Made by a program: the position numbers and the translations under genes. The notes beneath the pieces are model-generated. The model worked only from the letters and a program-made list of their open reading frames with translations. It did no database searches and had not been told where the DNA came from. Below, one piece after another: positions 7,892 to 17,500 of a stretch of DNA of 64,000 nucleotides. The stretch comes from GCA-2794515 sp033763335 (GTDB taxonomy: Bacteria; Chloroflexota; Anaerolineae; Aggregatilineales; Phototrophicaceae). Positions within the stretch are counted from its first letter, which is position 1. Each line of letters begins with the position of its first letter. The stretch is from positions 1 to 64,000 of the forward strand of contig JANRKU010000091.1 of assembly GCA_033763335.1 (NCBI GenBank), given 5' to 3'.

Positions 7892-10336
7892 TTGAGTGTT
7901 CAGAATGATTTTGATTTTTCTAAAATAGTTAATGCGCCAACCGATGAAGATGGGATGATTGAGCGTCCATTGCTCATAGTTAAAGAGCAAGTGGTTTTTC
8001 CCAAAATCATCATGCCTCTAATGACTGAAGGGGATGAAGCGCTAAAAATTTGCACAGATGCCATTAAAAATCAGCAAACCCTGATTATACTCGCCTATGA
8101 AGGTGATATAACCAATATGGGTCTCAATGAAAATGGCATTGTCGGGACAGAGGTCGCAATCACCCAAATTGTCCCCATGTCGTCTGGCATATTTTCGGTA
8201 TTGGTAGAGGGCAGACGACGCATTAAGATGAATCGCTTCGTCACCATGAGTCCGTATCCGATTATATCTGCGCGGGTATTAGAAGAAATTGTCACTGATA
8301 GTGATAGTGCTTCTGCACTCGAAGAAACGCTCTTCGAGATGTTCCAAGAAGTGGTGGAACTCATGGGCAACATCACCGAAGAAGTGATAGCCTATGCCAC
8401 AGAAATCAACGACCCTAGCTGGCTCACCGATTTTGCCACCACCATCATCAATACCTCATTTGAAAATCGGCAACGCGCCCTAGAAATCATCAACCTCGAA
8501 GAACGGATGCGCTTTGTCATCAACCTACTCGGTCATGAACTGCGTGTGTTAAATATCAAAGAAGAAATTGAGGGGCAAGTTCAGCAAGAGATGACCCGTA
8601 GCCAACGGGAAAATTATTTGCGCGAACAAATGCGAATTATTCAAGGCGAATTGGGCGAAGAAGATTATTTTCAGCAAGAATTTGAAGAATTACGCCGTCA
8701 AATTCTCGCGGCACAATTGCCACCTACCATCAACGATAAGGCGATGAAAGAATTTGCACGCCTGCAAATCATCCCGCCGATGGCACCAGAAGTCGGCATT
8801 ATCCGCACGTATATTGAATGGCTCATCGAATTGCCATGGCGCAAAGCCAGCACCGATAACCTCGACCTAAAACGCGCCCAAACGATACTGGAAGCCGAGC
8901 ATTATGGCTTGCCAAAAGTGAAAGACCGTATTTTGGAGCATATCGCTGTTCGCAAATTGGCGGCAGATAAAATGAAAACCCCCATTTTATGCTTTGTCGG
9001 ACCTCCGGGTGTCGGTAAAACATCACTGGGCAAAAGCATTGCCACTGCATTGGGACGCGAATTTGTCCGTGTGAGTTTGGGTGGCATCCATGACGAGGCA
9101 GAAATTCGCGGACATCGGCGCACTTATATTGGCGCAATGCCCGGACGCATTATCCAAACAATCCGTCGTGCAGGGACAATCAATCCCGTTTTTATGTTGG
9201 ATGAAATTGATAAACTCGGCGCAGATTATCGTGGCGACCCGGGGTCTGCTTTATTAGAAGTGCTAGACCCCGAACAAAATAAACAATTCAGCGATCATTA
9301 TCTTGATATAGATTATGACCTATCACAAGTGTTATTCATCACCACCGCCAACGACCTAGAACCGTTAGAGCCTGCCCTATTAGACCGTCTGGAAATTGTG
9401 GAATTTCCGGGATATACCGAAGAGGATAAATTGGAAATCGCCAAAAAATTCCTCATCCCAAAACAACTCGAAGCGCATGGACTCAACGATGCAGGCATTT
9501 CATTTCCAATCAGCGCCCTACAAAATATCATCCGTGAATATACTTATGAGGCGGGTGTTCGCAATTTATTCCGCGAAATCGGGACAATATGCAGAAAAAC
9601 TGCGCGTCTCATCGCAGAAGAACGCCCCTATCCGCGTCGCTTGACCAGCAATCACATCGCTACCTATCTGGGACCGCCACATCATATTGAATCACGGGCA
9701 AATGATACCGATAGCATCGGAATTGTGACAGGATTGGCATGGACACCCTATGGAGGCGATGTTTTGACGATTGAGGTGGCACTTTTCCCCGGAAAAGGCA
9801 CGCTCTCCATGACAGGACAATTGGGTGATGTGATGCAAGAATCGGCACAAGCCGCCCTCAGTTATTTGCGGTCTAATGCCCGCCAATGGGATATTCCCAG
9901 CGATGATTTTGAGAATTATGATATTCATCTGCATATCCCCGAAGGTGCAACCCCAAAAGATGGACCTTCGGCAGGGGTGAGCCTCGCTACCGCCATTATC
10001 TCCGCCTTTACCGAGTGTAAAGTGCGTGCAGAATTTGCCATGACGGGTGAAATCACACTACGGGGACGGGTATTGCCTGTTGGGGGTGTCAAAGAAAAAT
10101 TGCTGGCGGCGCATCGCGCACGCATTTTCAATATCATCATGCCAGAGCAAAATCGCAAAGACCTCACCGATATTGCCGATAAAGCCTTGCGCGATATGAA
10201 AATTCATTTTGTGAACAATATTGCCCAAGTCTTAGAATTGGTCTTATTGCCCCCTCCTCCAGATGGGCGGGAACGCGATAAAGACCGTGAGGAAGAAGAA
10301 GCAACAGCAGATGATGAAAAGGTCACAGAAAAATAA
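7892..10336 (+). CDS. lon: ATP-dependent protease Lon
   Basis: Cytosolic AAA+ protease degrading misfolded and regulatory proteins; 814 aa, normal for LonA. The N-terminal substrate-binding domain (about 20-215) starts at RPLLIVKEQVVFP. The AAA+ module has Walker A GPPGVGKT with K376, then FMLDEIDKLG. The C-terminal serine protease domain has catalytic S693 (PKDGPSAGV) and K736 (GGVKEKLL), 43 residues apart as in E. coli Lon. The tail is highly charged (DREEEEATADDEKVTEK). The frame opens with TTG at 7892; no in-frame ATG or GTG lies upstream before a stop, and the ribosome site is weak. The AlbA_2 gene begins 13 bp downstream and is probably cotranscribed. Confidence 0.97.
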   Translation: MSVQNDFDFSKIVNAPTDEDGMIERPLLIVKEQVVFPKIIMPLMTEGDEALKICTDAIKNQQTLIILAYEGDITNMGLNENGIVGTEVAITQIVPMSSGIFSVLVEGRRRIKMNRFVTMSPYPIISARVLEEIVTDSDSASALEETLFEMFQEVVELMGNITEEVIAYATEINDPSWLTDFATTIINTSFENRQRALEIINLEERMRFVINLLGHELRVLNIKEEIEGQVQQEMTRSQRENYLREQMRIIQGELGEEDYFQQEFEELRRQILAAQLPPTINDKAMKEFARLQIIPPMAPEVGIIRTYIEWLIELPWRKASTDNLDLKRAQTILEAEHYGLPKVKDRILEHIAVRKLAADKMKTPILCFVGPPGVGKTSLGKSIATALGREFVRVSLGGIHDEAEIRGHRRTYIGAMPGRIIQTIRRAGTINPVFMLDEIDKLGADYRGDPGSALLEVLDPEQNKQFSDHYLDIDYDLSQVLFITTANDLEPLEPALLDRLEIVEFPGYTEEDKLEIAKKFLIPKQLEAHGLNDAGISFPISALQNIIREYTYEAGVRNLFREIGTICRKTARLIAEERPYPRRLTSNHIATYLGPPHHIESRANDTDSIGIVTGLAWTPYGGDVLTIEVALFPGKGTLSMTGQLGDVMQESAQAALSYLRSNARQWDIPSDDFENYDIHLHIPEGATPKDGPSAGVSLATAIISAFTECKVRAEFAMTGEITLRGRVLPVGGVKEKLLAAHRARIFNIIMPEQNRKDLTDIADKALRDMKIHFVNNIAQVLELVLLPPPPDGRERDKDREEEEATADDEKVTEK

Positions 10337-10349
10337 GCGGCGGTGATGG

Positions 10350-11774
10350 ATGGCTACCCTTCCTACTCATTTAATAAGCCACACCGACCTTTTGGTGCGG
10401 TTAGAGCAAGGACAAGATGCCCAATGGGCATGGTTTGAGGATAACTGCGATAGTCAGTCATTAGCCCTCACATTGGCAGGCATGGCAAATAATCGCGGGG
10501 GTGTGGTTATCGTGGGAATCCATCAAAGTGATATACAGGGTGTGGCAGATGTGGCAGAAAGCATAGACCTTCTGCTTCATTCTGCGCTCACCCTAGACCC
10601 CCCCCTCATCACCCCATTACCCCACCCCATCACCATAGATAAAAAACAGGTCGTCATTTTGGAAGTGCCTGCGGGGATGCCTCATATTTATATGTGTGAT
10701 GGGCGCTATGTCCGCCGTGAAAATGACCAAAATATTCCCCTAAAACCCATCGAATTACGCCGTTTATTGATTGAACGGGGCGAGATGAGCTTTGAGATGG
10801 AAATCGCCAAAGGTGCGACCCTCAAAGATTTGGATTGGGAAAAAGTCGAGGGGTATGTCGAAACACTCAAACGGGGCGAACACCGCGATGCCAAAGCATT
10901 ATTGCTCAGGCGCGGATGTTTGGCACGCAAAGATAACCAACTCTACCCCACTAATGCCGGCATATTGCTCTTTGGAAAATCACCACAAACCTTTGTGCGG
11001 AGCGCAGAAATCACAGCAGTCCGCTTTGCAGGCGAAAAAATGGGTGATACCTTTAGCCGTGAAGATATTACAGGCACATTGCCAGAACAAATTCGGCGTG
11101 CAGAGACCTTTTTAGTAGACCATCTCCGCAAAGGGGTGCAACTGAAGGCAACAATGGCACGCAATGAACAATTTGAATATCCACTCGAAGCGGCGCGTGA
11201 ATTGGTGGTGAATGCAGTAGCACATCGAGATTATAGCGTGGATGGTGATAATATCCGCCTATTTTTGTTCAAAGACCACATGGAGGCATTTAGTCCCGGA
11301 AAATTACCGGGTCCCGTTACGGTGGCAAATATCAAAGATGAACGGTTCTCACGTAATCCTATCATCGTCCAAGTTTTGGCAGATATGGGCTATATTGAGC
11401 GACTCGGTTATGGCATAGACCGCATTTTGGAACTCATGACACAACATAATCTACAACATCCCGATTTTCAAGAACGACAAGGCGGTTTTCAGGTGGTGTT
11501 ATACAACCAAGCTGTCATCCCACAACCACAACCCTCACTAGTGATGTTGATAGAAGACATCAATGTGCGCCAAGAAAAAGCCATAGATTACCTCTCACAG
11601 GGCAATCGTACCCGCATCACCAATAGCGAACTTCAGCAAATGTTCCCCGATGTTCATGCAGAGACCATTCGGCGGGATTTAGCCGATTTGGTGGCAAAAA
11701 ATATCCTCGAAAAATTTGGCTCAAAACGCGGGTCATATTATACGCTCAAAAAATCGGCGCAATTAGACGACTAA
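10350..11774 (+). CDS. AlbA_2 / RecG-C-like putative DNA-binding protein
   Basis: A 474-aa protein of the Schlafen AlbA_2 family, often annotated as a RecG-like transcriptional regulator. The N-terminal AlbA_2 domain (about 10-130) includes ANNRGGVVIVGIHQ and DGRYVRRENDQN. The middle domain has the family's degenerate GHKL-type ATPase region (ELVVNAVAHRDYS, FSPGKLPGPVT, YIERLGYGIDRI). The C-terminus is a winged helix (RTRITNSELQQMFPDVHAETIRRDLADLV). Family members are thought to bind nucleic acid; some are regulators and some sit in phage-defence loci. Coupling to lon by a 13-bp gap suggests a stress-response or quality-control setting, but the target is unknown. Confidence 0.85.
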   Translation: MATLPTHLISHTDLLVRLEQGQDAQWAWFEDNCDSQSLALTLAGMANNRGGVVIVGIHQSDIQGVADVAESIDLLLHSALTLDPPLITPLPHPITIDKKQVVILEVPAGMPHIYMCDGRYVRRENDQNIPLKPIELRRLLIERGEMSFEMEIAKGATLKDLDWEKVEGYVETLKRGEHRDAKALLLRRGCLARKDNQLYPTNAGILLFGKSPQTFVRSAEITAVRFAGEKMGDTFSREDITGTLPEQIRRAETFLVDHLRKGVQLKATMARNEQFEYPLEAARELVVNAVAHRDYSVDGDNIRLFLFKDHMEAFSPGKLPGPVTVANIKDERFSRNPIIVQVLADMGYIERLGYGIDRILELMTQHNLQHPDFQERQGGFQVVLYNQAVIPQPQPSLVMLIEDINVRQEKAIDYLSQGNRTRITNSELQQMFPDVHAETIRRDLADLVAKNILEKFGSKRGSYYTLKKSAQLDD

Positions 11775-11863
11775 ATTCAATCCGCCCATCCATAGTGCTA
11801 TTGCCAAGACACCCCAAATCATGCGAAGATGTGCATAATTATTTTTGATGATTGAGGTATGAT

Positions 11864-13390
11864 ATGCACTTTATTTCTCGCTTTATCAGCTTAATAACCC
11901 TCTTGTTATTGCTCAGTTTTCGCCCCACACCGACTTTTAGCGCCCCATCTGAGCAACTTTTACCTATCGAAACTATTCGCTTACCACACGGCTTCAAAAT
12001 CACCCAATTCGCGCAAAATATCCCCTCTGCCCGTATGATGACACTCGGCACAAATGGCACACTGTTTATTGGCACACGCGGGAACACCGTTTATGCCATC
12101 CCCAACGCCACCAGTGGCACAATTGCCACCCAAGTGTTGCCCATCATCACCAATCTGGATACACCCAGTGGGGTCGCGTTCAAAGACGGGTCATTGTATG
12201 TGGGGACAAATGGGCAAGTGCTTCGCTATGACAATATTGAAGCGAATTTGAATAATCCGCCAGCACCCGTTGTAATTAATGAAACCATACCCGCCTCACA
12301 TGGCGCACGCACCATCCGTTTTGGACCCGATGGTAAACTCTATATCAAAGTCGGTGCGCCCTGCAATGTCTGTGAAGCAAGCGCCACTTATGACTCGACC
12401 ATTGTACGGATGAACCCAAATGGCACAGGTATCGAAATTTATGTGCGTGGCACGCGCAATGCTGTTGGCTATGATTGGCATCCCGTCACGGGCGAGTTAT
12501 GGTTCACGAATAATGGGCGCGATGGGCTTGGTGATGAAATTCCCCCAGAAACACTCAACCGTGCCACCAGCATCGGGCAAAATTTTGGCTTTCCCTATTG
12601 CCATTCGGGATACATCAGCGACCCAGAATTTGGCAGTTTACGCAATTGCAACGAATTTACCGCGCCAGCGCAATTGCTCCCCGCGCATGTTGCCCCGTTG
12701 GGGATGCGTTTTTATACAGGCACAACCTTTCCTAATGACTATGTGAATCAGGTTTTCATCGCAGAGCATGGCAGTTGGAACAGGTCAACCAAATTGGGCT
12801 ATCGGATTAGCCTTGTGCGCCTCAATGCCCAATCACAAGCACTCAGCTACGAGATTTTTGCCGATGGCTGGCTACAAGGGGCAGATACCGTATGGGGTAG
12901 ACCAGTGGATATTCAAAATATGCCCGATGGGGCATTGCTCATTTCTGATGATTATGCCAATGCCATTTATCGGATACAATATATTTGTTCATTAGCAGGG
13001 TTTGGTGGACAAACCTTCACCGAACAAGAACTCCAACATAACATCCAAACACAAGTAGATAACCGTCCAACTGAATGGTCAACCCAAAGTGCTTTTATAG
13101 ACTTGGTAAATTGTGGGATTTTGGCTATCATCACCACCGAATCGGGTGAAATTGGCATGGTTAAGGTATCTATTGCAGATAGTAACGGACTCATGCAACT
13201 CACAGTGGATAAAATAACCGCATTAGATGGCATCTCTCCCATGAGTGCCACCTATCAATCGGTCATACGGGCAGAATTTTTGGCAATTATCATGCAAAGC
13301 CTTCAAACCCTCATCGGTAATGCAGGGAATAATGGCTTTTCACGGGTTGCCATCAATAGCCAAAGCATTGAATTATTGCCACAACCATAA
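11864..13390 (+). CDS. Secreted glucose/sorbosone dehydrogenase-like beta-propeller
   Basis: 508 aa with a Sec signal (LITLLLLLSFRPTPTFSA). The six-bladed propeller of the PQQ-dependent sugar dehydrogenase family shows as PHGFKITQFAQNI, GVAFKDGSLYVG, RTIRFGPDGKLYIKVG, GTRNAVGYDWHPVTGELWFTNNGRD and QNFGFPYC. It would oxidise sugars or bind PQQ outside the membrane. Start 11864 (ATG) is preferred over the TTG at 11852 because GAGGT sits 5-7 nt before it. After about residue 385 there is a ~120-residue C-terminal domain (from QTFTEQELQHNIQTQ) that I do not recognise and that most family members lack. The LysM lipoprotein gene follows after 15 bp. Confidence 0.82.
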   Translation: MHFISRFISLITLLLLLSFRPTPTFSAPSEQLLPIETIRLPHGFKITQFAQNIPSARMMTLGTNGTLFIGTRGNTVYAIPNATSGTIATQVLPIITNLDTPSGVAFKDGSLYVGTNGQVLRYDNIEANLNNPPAPVVINETIPASHGARTIRFGPDGKLYIKVGAPCNVCEASATYDSTIVRMNPNGTGIEIYVRGTRNAVGYDWHPVTGELWFTNNGRDGLGDEIPPETLNRATSIGQNFGFPYCHSGYISDPEFGSLRNCNEFTAPAQLLPAHVAPLGMRFYTGTTFPNDYVNQVFIAEHGSWNRSTKLGYRISLVRLNAQSQALSYEIFADGWLQGADTVWGRPVDIQNMPDGALLISDDYANAIYRIQYICSLAGFGGQTFTEQELQHNIQTQVDNRPTEWSTQSAFIDLVNCGILAIITTESGEIGMVKVSIADSNGLMQLTVDKITALDGISPMSATYQSVIRAEFLAIIMQSLQTLIGNAGNNGFSRVAINSQSIELLPQP

Positions 13391-13405
13391 AAGGATGTAA
13401 ATTCT

Positions 13406-14362
13406 ATGAAATTTTGGGCAGTGTGTCTTTTTATCGCTATCGGCATGGTGGGATGTACAGCAGAACCCGCTAAAGACATCACCATCGAATCGCTTCAATG
13501 CACCCGCATTAATGCCACTGCCCCCAATATCACCTGTATTGATTTGCCCGATAACGCCGTGTTGATGCAAATTAAATCCCGCGAGCCAGTCACCATCCGC
13601 ACATCAGAAAATAATCCCATTAACCTGACATTCAACGCGACGGTTTATTGGAAGCGCGATGGAGCATTGATGACGGTGGCGGTGATAGACGGTGAAAGTG
13701 TGGTCGGAACACCCATCGGCACGCGCAATTTGCGGACTGGTCAACAAATCACCCTCAGCATTAGCCAAGAAAATACCGTTTTGGCGATTCCAGATGCCCC
13801 TGCGGATGCTACTATATCGGTGATAGAAGGGATGCAACAACTCACCGAACAACCAACCGTCACACCAACCCGCACCCCCCGCGTCAATAATACGCCAGAC
13901 CCCGATTCAACCGCATTGGTAGAGGGGTGTATCCCCAACGAAGAGTGGACATTCACCTATGCTGTGCGTGGAGGCGATACCCTCACCCGAATTGCCAATT
14001 TATATGGGCTAACAATGGCAGAATTGCAAGAAGGCAATTGTATTCAAGACCCCAATCGCATTTTTTCTGGTCAAGAATTGCGCGTCCCGACTGATGGCAA
14101 TAGCCTTGTAACACCCTCTGTAGCCGTCATTTTGAATGCGGATAGCAAAAGCCTGTATGTTGGGCAATGTACACGCTTATTTTGGAGTGTAGAGGATGCG
14201 CGGTTGGTCTATTTGGATGATAGCCCGGTGGCACATAACGCCGAACAACAAATTTGCCCCACAGAAACCCGCGACTATGGGCTGGTGGTCACATTTGAGA
14301 ATGGGTCTCAGGTGCGCTATGCCATCACCATCACCGTCATCATGCTAACACCCACACCATAG
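13406..14362 (+). CDS. LysM-domain lipoprotein
   Basis: 318-aa lipoprotein; lipobox MVGC places the lipidated cysteine at C17. A beta-rich region (about 60-145) with IKSREPVTIRTSENNPINL is followed by a Thr/Pro linker, then one LysM domain (about 185-235: YAVRGGDTLTRIANLYGLT...GQELRVP), which binds peptidoglycan or chitin-like glycans. The C-terminal ~80 residues (SLYVGQCTRLFWSVEDARLVYLD) look like an Ig-like sandwich with two cysteines. It sits in a run of three secreted or lipid-anchored proteins on one strand, suggesting a cell-surface unit; the role is inferred. Confidence 0.85.
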   Translation: MKFWAVCLFIAIGMVGCTAEPAKDITIESLQCTRINATAPNITCIDLPDNAVLMQIKSREPVTIRTSENNPINLTFNATVYWKRDGALMTVAVIDGESVVGTPIGTRNLRTGQQITLSISQENTVLAIPDAPADATISVIEGMQQLTEQPTVTPTRTPRVNNTPDPDSTALVEGCIPNEEWTFTYAVRGGDTLTRIANLYGLTMAELQEGNCIQDPNRIFSGQELRVPTDGNSLVTPSVAVILNADSKSLYVGQCTRLFWSVEDARLVYLDDSPVAHNAEQQICPTETRDYGLVVTFENGSQVRYAITITVIMLTPTP

Positions 14363-14442
14363 GCAAACCGTCTAAAAATATCGGCATAGGATGTGTTATC
14401 ATATCCGCCATAGTGTTTTTAATAAAAATAGGATGTGGCGTG

Positions 14443-16011
14443 ATGTTTCAACGCAGTATAATTTTTATTCTCATTCTTCTCTGTGTCGCCTGTAGCCCAA
14501 ATGCCTCCCCCACACAGGTGGCGGTTGTCACCGTTGCCCCTTCAGAAACCGCTACGGCTACTGCCACACCGACTATCACCCCAACCGCAACACTCACAGA
14601 AACGCCAACTATCACACCAACGGCAACGGAGACTCCCACCGAAACCCTCACGGCGACCCCATCGCCCACGCCGACCATCACCCCAACCCCCATAAATACC
14701 CCCTTCCCCGTCCCTAGTATCCGTTTTGATAATTGGGCATCGGTAGATGTGCCAGCCGATTATGTGGTCGGCAATAGTTATGTTGCATTCATCAACACCA
14801 ACGACACCGAGACCATCACCAACCTATCAACAGCAGAAGCCCCTATCACCAGAGCCACACTGTATTTTGCCTCACCGACCAATCCCGCCAGTAGAATACC
14901 CATTTGGGAATATGAAACCGCTCAGATTGACCAGTTTTATATCTCACCAACGGGGAATGCCATTGCCTATTTCCTCAATGACCCACAACGAGGCGGGACG
15001 GGATTATATATTTTGGATGTCGCCATCGGACTTAGTGGGCGCATTGCCGCATTGCCCACCATGACCCAAAGGGGCATTGTGAGCCAACCCGTTTGGTCGC
15101 CCGATGGACGTTTTTTGGCGGTGACGCTCGAAACAGGTTACAATTTGGGTATCTTTATTTTTGATGTTCAACAATCCACTTGGTCAGCATTGGTCAACGA
15201 TGGGTCATTTAATTTTTACCCCGCATGGTCGCCCGATGGACGGCATGTGGCATTTTTATCTGACCGCGCCACCTGCCCCACATGGATTCCACCCGACCCC
15301 AATGCGTGTAACCCAGATACCACCCCAAGCCCAACAGGGGGGCAAGTCTATGTGTTGGAATTTGCGACCAACACTATCACCCAAATTAGCACAGTACCTG
15401 TCTCCGAGCCACCCTATTGGGTGAATAGTGACACCCTCGCCTTTGCCAGTGGGGATAGTTTTGACCTGCTTAATCCCACACGCTCATTATGGATTGCCAA
15501 TATGCGTGATAAGCAAGGACAAGAAATTCGCTTGGCAGACGGTGGCACTCAACAACTCAATTTAGATGAGTCATGGTCGCCAGATGGCAATCTGGTGATT
15601 TTTCAGAGCGCAGGGACAATCAATGAGACCATCGTCATGAATCGGCGTGGAGAACGTGTGACCACACTGGATGATTTATCCTTCGTGCGCTTCGGGTTAA
15701 GTGCCTCGTGGTCGCCAGATGGCACACGTCTCGCTGTCGGTGGAAAAGGGGGACAATGCACCTATGGGGTGCGTGTGTTAGAAACAACCGATTTTACGCT
15801 GGTCGCCTCTGGCAGTAATCCGCGTGCCGTGTGTGACCCTGTGTATTCACCAAATGGCACTCGTATCGCCTTTTTGGGCATCCGTACCACATCTACATCA
15901 GCCGATGGACGGGCAGATGTCTATAGTGGCACCCGTGACGGATTTGAGGTGCAATCACTTACCAGCGATTTGCGCGGACAAACCCGTTTTGTCGGGTGGG
16001 TGGGCAGATAA
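14443..16011 (+). CDS. PD40/TolB-type beta-propeller lipoprotein
   Basis: 522 aa. Start 14443 is preferred over GTG 14413 because AGGATG precedes it and it gives a compact lipoprotein signal (lipobox CVAC, C17). Residues about 20-95 form a Thr/Pro/Ala low-complexity tether. The rest is a propeller built of PD40 repeats, with WSPDGRFLAV, WSPDGRHVAFLSD, WSPDGNLVIF, WSPDGTRLAV and YSPNGTRIAFLG. Such propellers act as protein-binding scaffolds; no catalytic residues are evident. It follows the LysM lipoprotein by 80 bp. Confidence 0.85.
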   Translation: MFQRSIIFILILLCVACSPNASPTQVAVVTVAPSETATATATPTITPTATLTETPTITPTATETPTETLTATPSPTPTITPTPINTPFPVPSIRFDNWASVDVPADYVVGNSYVAFINTNDTETITNLSTAEAPITRATLYFASPTNPASRIPIWEYETAQIDQFYISPTGNAIAYFLNDPQRGGTGLYILDVAIGLSGRIAALPTMTQRGIVSQPVWSPDGRFLAVTLETGYNLGIFIFDVQQSTWSALVNDGSFNFYPAWSPDGRHVAFLSDRATCPTWIPPDPNACNPDTTPSPTGGQVYVLEFATNTITQISTVPVSEPPYWVNSDTLAFASGDSFDLLNPTRSLWIANMRDKQGQEIRLADGGTQQLNLDESWSPDGNLVIFQSAGTINETIVMNRRGERVTTLDDLSFVRFGLSASWSPDGTRLAVGGKGGQCTYGVRVLETTDFTLVASGSNPRAVCDPVYSPNGTRIAFLGIRTTSTSADGRADVYSGTRDGFEVQSLTSDLRGQTRFVGWVGR

Positions 16012-16038
16012 GCCAGTGAAATGGTAATATATCATGGC

Positions 16039-16101
16039 GGACGGCAAAAATGTCGTCCCTACGAACACGTTATAATTGTAGGGACACGATACATCGTGTC
16101 C
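16039..16101. repeat. Two adjacent short palindromes (dispersed family)
   Basis: First: arms GGACGGCA (16039-16046) and TGTCGTCC (16051-16058), one mismatch. Second: GGACACGAT (16082-16090) and ATCGTGTCC (16093-16101), perfect. They lie back to back, each next to a CCCTAC/GTAGGG edge, in the gap before fabG. Confidence 0.75.
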
Positions 16102-16123
16102 TCGCACATGAAAAGGAAACGAT

Positions 16124-16870
16124 ATGACACAATTAGCCAATAAAATTGCGGTGGTCACAGGCGGTAGTAGGGGTATTGGTCGTGCTATCTGTGTAGAACT
16201 CGCCAAGCGCGGGGCGCATGTGATTGTCAATTACAACACCAATCAAGAGGCGGCACAATCCGTCATAGATGAAATCAACGCCGATGGTGGTAGTGCCAGT
16301 AGCCTCCAAGCCGATGTCAGCGATGAAATCCAAGCCCAAAAACTCATCAAAGAAGCGACAGGGGTACATGGCAAAATTGATATTTTGGTCAATAATGCAG
16401 GTATCACCCGCGATAATGTCATCATGATGATGAAAGCCGATGATTTTGATGCCGTTATCAATGCCAATTTACGCAGTACATGGTTATGCTCCAAAGCCGC
16501 TGTCCGTTCCATGATGAGCAAACGCTATGGGCGCATTATCAACATCACCAGCGTGAGTGGCATCATGGGGCAATCTGGGCAAACCAATTATAGTGCCAGC
16601 AAAGCGGGAATTATCGGCTTTACCAAAGCATTGGCACGCGAAGTCGCCAGCAGAAATATCACCGTCAATGCAGTTGCGCCCGGATTTGTCCTCACCGACC
16701 TCACCAAAGACCTCCCCGCAGAACTCACCGCCCAACTCAATAGTTTTATCCCATTAGGGCGTTGGGGAGAAGCAGGCGATGTCGCCAAAGCAGTGGCATT
16801 TTTGGCATCCGATGAATCCAGCTACATTACAGGGCATGTCCTAAATGTTGATGGCGGGATGGCGATGTGA
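16124..16870 (+). CDS. fabG: 3-oxoacyl-[acyl-carrier-protein] reductase
   Basis: NADPH-dependent reductase of beta-ketoacyl-ACP in fatty-acid elongation; 248 aa, the usual length. Short-chain dehydrogenase features: cofactor loop GGSRGIGR (13-20), NNAG (90-93), structural N115, catalytic S143, Y156 and K160 (NYSASK), and the C-terminal ASDESSYITGHVLNVDGGM that is characteristic of FabG. Ribosome site AAAGGAAA precedes the ATG. The next gene overlaps its stop codon by 1-4 nt, so the two are translationally coupled. Other fatty-acid synthesis genes are absent here, so a role in polyhydroxyalkanoate or another SDR pathway remains possible. Confidence 0.92.
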   Translation: MTQLANKIAVVTGGSRGIGRAICVELAKRGAHVIVNYNTNQEAAQSVIDEINADGGSASSLQADVSDEIQAQKLIKEATGVHGKIDILVNNAGITRDNVIMMMKADDFDAVINANLRSTWLCSKAAVRSMMSKRYGRIINITSVSGIMGQSGQTNYSASKAGIIGFTKALAREVASRNITVNAVAPGFVLTDLTKDLPAELTAQLNSFIPLGRWGEAGDVAKAVAFLASDESSYITGHVLNVDGGMAM

Positions 16871-17370
16871 TGACGACTCCACTCACTCCTGATGATGTTC
16901 AATCCGCCATTGATGCCTTTGATGAGTCCATTCGGATTCAATTTTTTGATGCCAGCACCGCCACATCCCAACAAGCCGCCGATAACATTGGCTGTTTATT
17001 GGGGCAAATTGTCAAAAGTCTGGCATTTATCATAGATGAAAAGCCCATCCTCATTTTAGCCAGTGGTGATGGTCGTGTGGATGATAAAAAACTCGCCGTA
17101 TTATTTGAGGTATCGCGCAAAAAAATCAAAACAGCTTCTGCTGACCAATGTGTCGAGATTTATGGCTATGCACCGGGTGGTGTGCCACCTGTGGGGATTC
17201 GCACACCCAACATCCCCGTTTATATTGACCAATCGCTCACACGATTCGACCAATTGTATGCGGCGGCAGGGGCGCATAACGCAATTTTCCCCATCACACG
17301 CCAACAATTGGTAGACCTCACAGGTGGGACAGTGGTGGATATTCGCAGAGAAGACACTCCAACAGAATAA
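16870..17370 (+). CDS. YbaK/EbsC-type aminoacyl-tRNA deacylase
   Basis: 166-aa protein of the YbaK/ProX-associated domain family, which hydrolyses mischarged aminoacyl-tRNAs such as Cys-tRNA(Pro) in trans. Visible family features: NIGCLLGQIVKSLAFII, DDKKLAVLFEVSRKKI, and the substrate-pocket loop YAPGGVPPVGI followed by PVYIDQSLTRFD. The ATG at 16870 overlaps the fabG TGA; a GTG three bases earlier would add one residue. Translational coupling to fabG is a matter of arrangement; no functional link is known to me. Confidence 0.85.
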   Translation: MTTPLTPDDVQSAIDAFDESIRIQFFDASTATSQQAADNIGCLLGQIVKSLAFIIDEKPILILASGDGRVDDKKLAVLFEVSRKKIKTASADQCVEIYGYAPGGVPPVGIRTPNIPVYIDQSLTRFDQLYAAAGAHNAIFPITRQQLVDLTGGTVVDIRREDTPTE

Positions 17371-17381
17371 TCAGCATATAG

Positions 17382-17410
17382 GGGAGGATTAGCAAAGCAT
17401 ATATCCTCCC
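17382..17410 (+). terminator. Possible terminator after the fabG operon
   Basis: Inverted repeat GGGAGGAT (17382-17389) and ATCCTCCC (17403-17410) with a 13-nt loop, 12 nt past the stop. The downstream sequence is A/C-rich rather than U-rich, so this is a weak intrinsic terminator. Confidence 0.4.
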
Positions 17411-17433
17411 AATTACAACATCCTATGCGAAAC

Positions 17434-17462
17434 TTGACAAAATCCTTGATAGATGATATTTT
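17434..17462 (+). promoter_or_regulatory. Promoter of the YdeI-like gene
   Basis: Consensus TTGACA (17434-17439), 17-bp spacer, TATTTT (17457-17462). A strong AGGAG site lies a few bases before the ATG at 17501. Confidence 0.55.
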
Positions 17463-17500
17463 CTAATTATGAACGTATTTTCTTTATATGAGGAGATAAT

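Noticed and set aside
14448..14693. Val/Gly-rich minus-strand frame
   Set aside because: Antisense to the Thr/Pro tether of the PD40 lipoprotein, no ribosome site.
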